Positions 59,143-64,000 of a DNA stretch of 64,000 nt are shown here, piece after piece. The stretch covers positions 55,225,249 through 55,289,248 of the forward strand of contig NC_088295.1 of NCBI RefSeq assembly GCF_032854445.1, given 5' to 3'. The DNA is from Liolophura sinensis. Lineage: Eukaryota > Mollusca > Polyplacophora > Chitonida > Chitonidae. A program made the translations under genes and the position numbers. The first letter of the stretch is position 1, and each line of letters begins with the position of its first letter. Below the pieces are notes generated by a model. The model was not told where the DNA came from. It ran no database searches and saw only the letters and a list, made by a program, of their open reading frames with translations.

Positions 59143-62100
59143 GTAAGTTGGTTGGTATGTGTCTGTACTTGACATTTCTTTGAAACAATAAGTTGGAATT
59201 GATTTTAGTAGTGCGATTTACAACTATTAGTGGTAGGGCAGACGGTGTTAGTTGGGAAAACTTTTGAAATCGGAGATTATATATGTACATGTACGATCGG
59301 CAGTTTAAGATCCGTCGGCCATGTGCTCCATCTTCAGTGTGTGCTGGGCTGTATTTTAAAAATTCAAATCACTTTCACCCTCATCCCTAATTTTTCAATC
59401 TTTTTTTACCCTCAGCTAACTTGAGTATATCTCACTCTGTCTTGAACATTTTTTTTTTGTTTCGTACGATGTACACGTTAAAAACCAATGAAATCCAAAC
59501 AGAATGTGCAAGTTTTATTAAGGCTAAAATACTTTGTCAGTGACATGGTTTTACCAGCATGATGCAGGCCTACATGCGACTGTATATATTTGTGTGTTGA
59601 CATGTTTTTATTATATACAGTATGTGGTATATTTTAGTTCTATGTCAACTTTTTTGTGTGTGTGCATGAAAATTTATATTGTTTTGTTAATTATGAGAAA
59701 TAGTAATAGTATGCACACAATGGTTTTGAAGCTGGTGTGATTCCGAAGTGTCAGTCAGCCAGTGTAAGCATAACACCACTGACACATGTAAGATAAGTGT
59801 TTCTTTCATTTTGCTTGTGTTTAAACATGCAAAATGATTACAGTGTGTGTTAATATTAAGTTTTGATTGTGTAAAGGGTGTCTATGGTACACATTGAAGA
59901 GATACACATAATATCCCATTTTTTATTGGTTTCAAACAGAAACTTGTATAAATTTGTGTTAAAGTTGCTGGCACAAAAGTTGCCATTGGTATTGGTTAGT
60001 AAGGGAAGCCCATCTCATTGTAATACATGCATCACTCACACCTTAAAAGTTTCCAAGTTTTTCGATTGTTTCCAGTAGTTGCCATATGTGATTGAATTTG
60101 CAAGTAGCTGTGATCCAGTACAAATTCTTAAGCATTAGTTAATATAATGTTTTAATATATGTTGAAAGGAACACAGCAATGCATGCATGAAACATTTGAT
60201 TTCTTATAGTTCTAATAGTTGGGTGCCCACATGGGTTTTGTTAAATTGTTTCATTTTCCTTCATCTAAATTACTGAAATGATAACTTGCCTGTAGCTAAA
60301 CTGTCAATGATAGGGCAATATTCACTTCCTTCAGATTTACATGCTGTACTTTTTTAACTTCAAACTGTTAATTACCTCAAATTTCTTGACACATATGATT
60401 TCCCAAAGGCTACATTTACTGTTCCTCATTAGATACCAGGAGGAAGATGATCACATAATGACTTCCTAGCCTGCCTTAGTTGCCTCTAAAATAGCCACGT
60501 ATCAGTAAAGATCAGTATAAACACTGAAATTATTCTTACATAAGCCCAATTAGTACAGGGATAGCCTTGCTTTGAGATGAACAATTAGTTCATTTTGTGG
60601 AGATGAGACCCATCCCTATGTGAATTTTGTTTTTAATTATGCACATCATGCCTAAAACTAGACCAAACTACCCAGAATATATATAGATTTTCCAAGCCAT
60701 TAATTATCCTGAGACTTGTTTTGCTGCAGTTTGTCCTTCACAGTTCCCACTGGGCCTTATAATCCTTGTACTTGAATTGGATGAAGTGTTTTCCACATGT
60801 AGACGTTGAAAGTAATTGAATAAGTGTTAATTTTGGGATATGTTCTTCAAAGTACTTGTTTTTTAAATGTTAATGTGATATTGTGTTTTATAGAATGGTT
60901 TATGTAAGCTACCAAAATTAAATATGATCCATTAACATACATGATGAAGGTTTGCTCTTAAACTGAGGATAAACTGCTGGAAACCCAGGATGTCCAGTGG
61001 CATAGGAGGCAGTATGGCTGGTATGACCATGGCCGTCCCACTCTCCAGCAAAAAAAAAAAAAAATAAATAAAGTAAAAGTAAAGTCAAACCCACTTAATA
61101 GCGACAAACAAAATGAAGGCCCGTGCTCACACATCTGTACCGTAAGACTGTTAAGCAAATAAAACTACAGTGGATCTATGTGAAGAAGAAAACCCCGTAA
61201 AATGATTTCAGTGCATCTCCAGCCAGTGGCCCCTGGATCCTCACCTTTTTTTCCATTTTTTATTTTATTCAAGCTCTTATGCTTTACAGGGTTTGTTCTT
61301 TGTACATGGAAAAAAATAGAATAAGTCTAAAAAAGTCTAAAAAAAATTAATAGGACTTCCAAGTAAATCAAAGTAGCCAAGTATGTGTATATGTATACCT
61401 TGAAATTAAGGGCTAAGCTGAATGTTATAATGTAAGAGATGACAAGTGTCATACATGCAAAATCATTTAAAAAAGCTTAAATGATCATCTTATTGGAGAA
61501 CATTATATTCAGAGGATCTGAAGCATGAAGGTGATTCACCTCTAGTACTGTGTTGATGATGAACATATCAGCCTGCAGTGACCTGCTAATGTGACATTGG
61601 TCAAATCAAGGTGAGTGTGACCTTTGTAGACATGTAAACCTGGTGGACATTTTAATTGTCACTCAGTGTGTTTAGGAAAAAAACCTTAACTTTGATGTAC
61701 AGTACGTGAAAGGTTGAGGTGTGTTAATATTTCTGACCTTATTTTGTGAGCTGGAGCTGAGTCGGCCGCACTCGGCATTGTCCGGAAAAAGATAAACTCG
61801 TGGAATGATTTGAATGAAACCAATGAGATGTAAACCATCTGAAGGGCGATTGACAGATTGTTTGGGAATCTTAACTTTAATTTGTGTGTTAGTAATAAAC
61901 AGAAATAATCTATAATCAATTATATTGTGAAAAAAAATGGTCTTTATTTTGGGAAGAGCAGCTGTGTCCACCCCTAGATAACGAGTCACATGATTTGAAA
62001 ATGGCGACTTGCGAAGTTCTGATGCTGTCTGAGTGGATGCGTCGATTACATTTGTGTTAGTTGCGATGTTATGGCCTTCTTTTTATCCCACATAATGAGG

Positions 62101-64000
62101 TGGTATCAATTCAGAATTATGTACTTTAATGACACTGTGATTGTTGTTGTGGCGCACAGTGTTGGCAATTTGGAGATGGTGCAGATGACAGGACCAAGTT
62201 CCAGGTTAGTGAATATAACAGTTCAGACCTGTTAATGTGGAAGCTAAGCTGGGAACATGGCTGACTGATCTCAGAGCTACACTTCATGCTGTTGTCACAA
62301 GCAGGGTGTGAACTGACACTCAAAAGTATATATGACATCATGACACGCTTCAGTATACAATATGATTCTCTCTCTCTCTCTTTTTTTTTGATCTGACATT
62401 GGGTTGCATAAATTATTCTATACTTTTTACAGACATAGCACTATTGCTGAAGATTAAGGTTATGGTACTTGTCTTTCAGATGCTAATACACCACACAAGA
62501 CGTGGGTTCAATCCCAATCTTCGACACACAATTTTCTACTGATTCCCCAGATTTTATTGCTGTTTTGGCATTTGTTGCAGTTAGCGGTCTATGATGCTCT
62601 CTTGTGTGATCTTGCATTCAGTTCACTGGAGACCATTTCAGCCCTGCCTTCTACCAAATAAATGAATATAATTTTGTGCTTGGTTAAAATTCTAACAGAG
62701 TGGCTGGTTGTTGTCGGTGCTTAGCATAATCATGACTAAAATAGCCACAACACTCACCCACAAGTACATGTACATGTACCTACTGGAGTTCGAAGTGAGC
62801 ACAGTATTTATTTGTTAAGCTGTGAGTACTTGTCCGTAGCCTCAAACTGGGATACAGATGACTGTTGTGGAGCATGTTGTGCCTGAGGCTATTGGTTAGG
62901 AGAAGGCTCCTAAACTAAGATACTTCACACACTCTCTCACATTTTTTGCATTGTTCAGTCCCTAATCTGTTTGGAGGAGGTGGTTAAGGATAGCCTGGTT
63001 TGGTTCAGATGTTCAAGGTTCTGACATAACACTGGTCACTCAAACCAACAACAAGCTGTGTTAAGTGTGGCTGTTAATGTGGAGTATGGCCAGGACTTGT
63101 GTAGTGGTAATAGATGAAATACAAGTACTTACGGGTGCACAAGAATTAATAAATTAAATTAATAATAATTATAAAGTACAATGCATATGACCCTTCAACG
63201 CAAGTTTAATGAAGAAAGGAATTAAGCAGTAATCAAAATAAAGAAATATTATTAAGCTGTTGCAAAAGTCTATTTGAAAGTGTATAAACGTCAAAGTGGT
63301 CTGAGGTATGGTAGCTTCACACATCATTTGAATTGGCCATCAAGGGCCCTGGGCCTGTTTGCACAAAGAGATTGTAGCTACAATCAGTTGAATTTACGGA
63401 TGATTATAAAAATAATTTATGCCGGTTGCACTAAGAAATTGTAAGAGGATTGTAATTTTTTGAAGTTACAATTGGGATGGTAGGTCAAATTTGACTCTTA
63501 CATTAAGGTGGCATATGTAAAAGGCCAATGTACCAGTCAATAACTTTTCTTGTCTTTATTTTCAAAAGAGTTCTTTATCATAATGATTCAACAGTTAGCA
63601 ACAACAACGTGTGAAATAATGTGTGTAACATCCTTTTAAGTCGAAAAGTTGAGTGGAATAGTACTAACTACAGTAACAGTCTATTTAAGGCAAGTATTTG
63701 TGCTTAAAGTTAATTTAGAGATAGATATGAAGGGTCATTAAATAATACTTCTGGTGATGAAACACATTTTCCACATAGGATATTATTCTTTCTTCCAAAA
63801 TGCACCTGAAGAAAACTTTTTACATGTAAGATCGAGAGAACTCTCAAAATGAGGCAAACAGGTTACTTAATTGTTTGTAAAATTTTAGGTCAAACACAGT
63901 ATCCTGTATCAGCAAGAGTGTAATATAAAATAGGCAAAGCCTAAGACCAAGTGTGGTGAGTAGGCCCATATATTCATCTGTACAGTTTTAGGCAAATTAA
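59143..64000. other. Unassigned DNA at the right edge; no coding exon recognised
   Basis: Features noted are an (A)n run at 61050, a (TC)n tract at 62366-62380, a tRNA-like GTGGGTTCAATCCC at 62502-62515 and, near 63345-63480, GGGCCTGTTTGCACAAAG, similar to the ends of GGGCCC-type MITEs. ATGGCG at 62001 opens only a 19-codon frame. Confidence 0.5.
62366..62380. repeat. (TC)n microsatellite followed by a T run
   Basis: TCTCTCTCTCTC then nine T. Confidence 0.9.

Noticed and set aside
61672-61989. 105-codon minus-strand frame as a gene
   Set aside because: No domain recognised, and it overlaps another open frame on the same strand. It reads like repeat-derived or random sequence.

Overview
This is an animal nuclear genomic window: AT-rich, intron-rich, and full of minisatellites, tRNA-derived SINEs and short inverted-repeat elements. 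The SINE family, whose 3' part ends GTGAAATATTCTTGAGTACG followed by GCGTAAAACACCAATC, and the many TACATGTA words are what I associate with molluscs. A bivalve or other lophotrochozoan is my best guess, made from memory and not from a search.

One protein-coding gene is clear. It lies on the minus strand and is a tubby (TUB/TULP) orthologue, reconstructed here as 14 coding exons between 34607 (proposed start) and 5879 (stop). All 13 introns are GT-AG, every junction keeps phase, and the exons sum to 1488 nt (495 residues plus stop), close to vertebrate TUB. Exons 8-14 (9882-5879) encode the complete C-terminal tubby domain. Exons 2-4 (24758-23437) encode the conserved N-terminal helix and basic motif. 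Exons 5-7 (22822-10142) encode a low-complexity linker. Exon 1 (34564-34607) is a phase-compatible but less certain start. Known family biology: tubby proteins bind PI(4,5)P2 through the C-terminal barrel and IFT-A through the N-terminal helix, and deliver membrane receptors to cilia.

The most unusual structure is at exon 5. Its splice donor is the first rung of a 48/51-bp tandem array (about 21837-22690). The next 12 units, all multiples of three, repeat the donor-like junction CAG|GTCAGA, or a close variant of it, in the same phase. The exon frame stays open for 203 codons to a TAA at 22074. Alternative donor choice could add 16- or 17-residue modules without a frameshift. A symmetric 48-nt exon (21281-21328) follows.

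Layout: 1-714, 50-bp minisatellite; 715-5878, tubby 3' UTR and downstream DNA; 5879-10305, compact exons 14-7 with a 36-bp array just after the exon 12 donor; 10306-21280, an 11-kb intron with SINEs; 21281-24758, exons 6-2; 24759-34563, a 9.8-kb intron with a large minisatellite and a MITE; 34564-34773, proposed first exon and TATA-like tract; 34774-64000, no gene I can support, but three TTAA-flanked inverted-repeat elements, a 24-bp array, SINEs, a SINE/foldback chimera and two CpG-richer patches that could be promoters. Most remaining open frames are repeat-derived or random.
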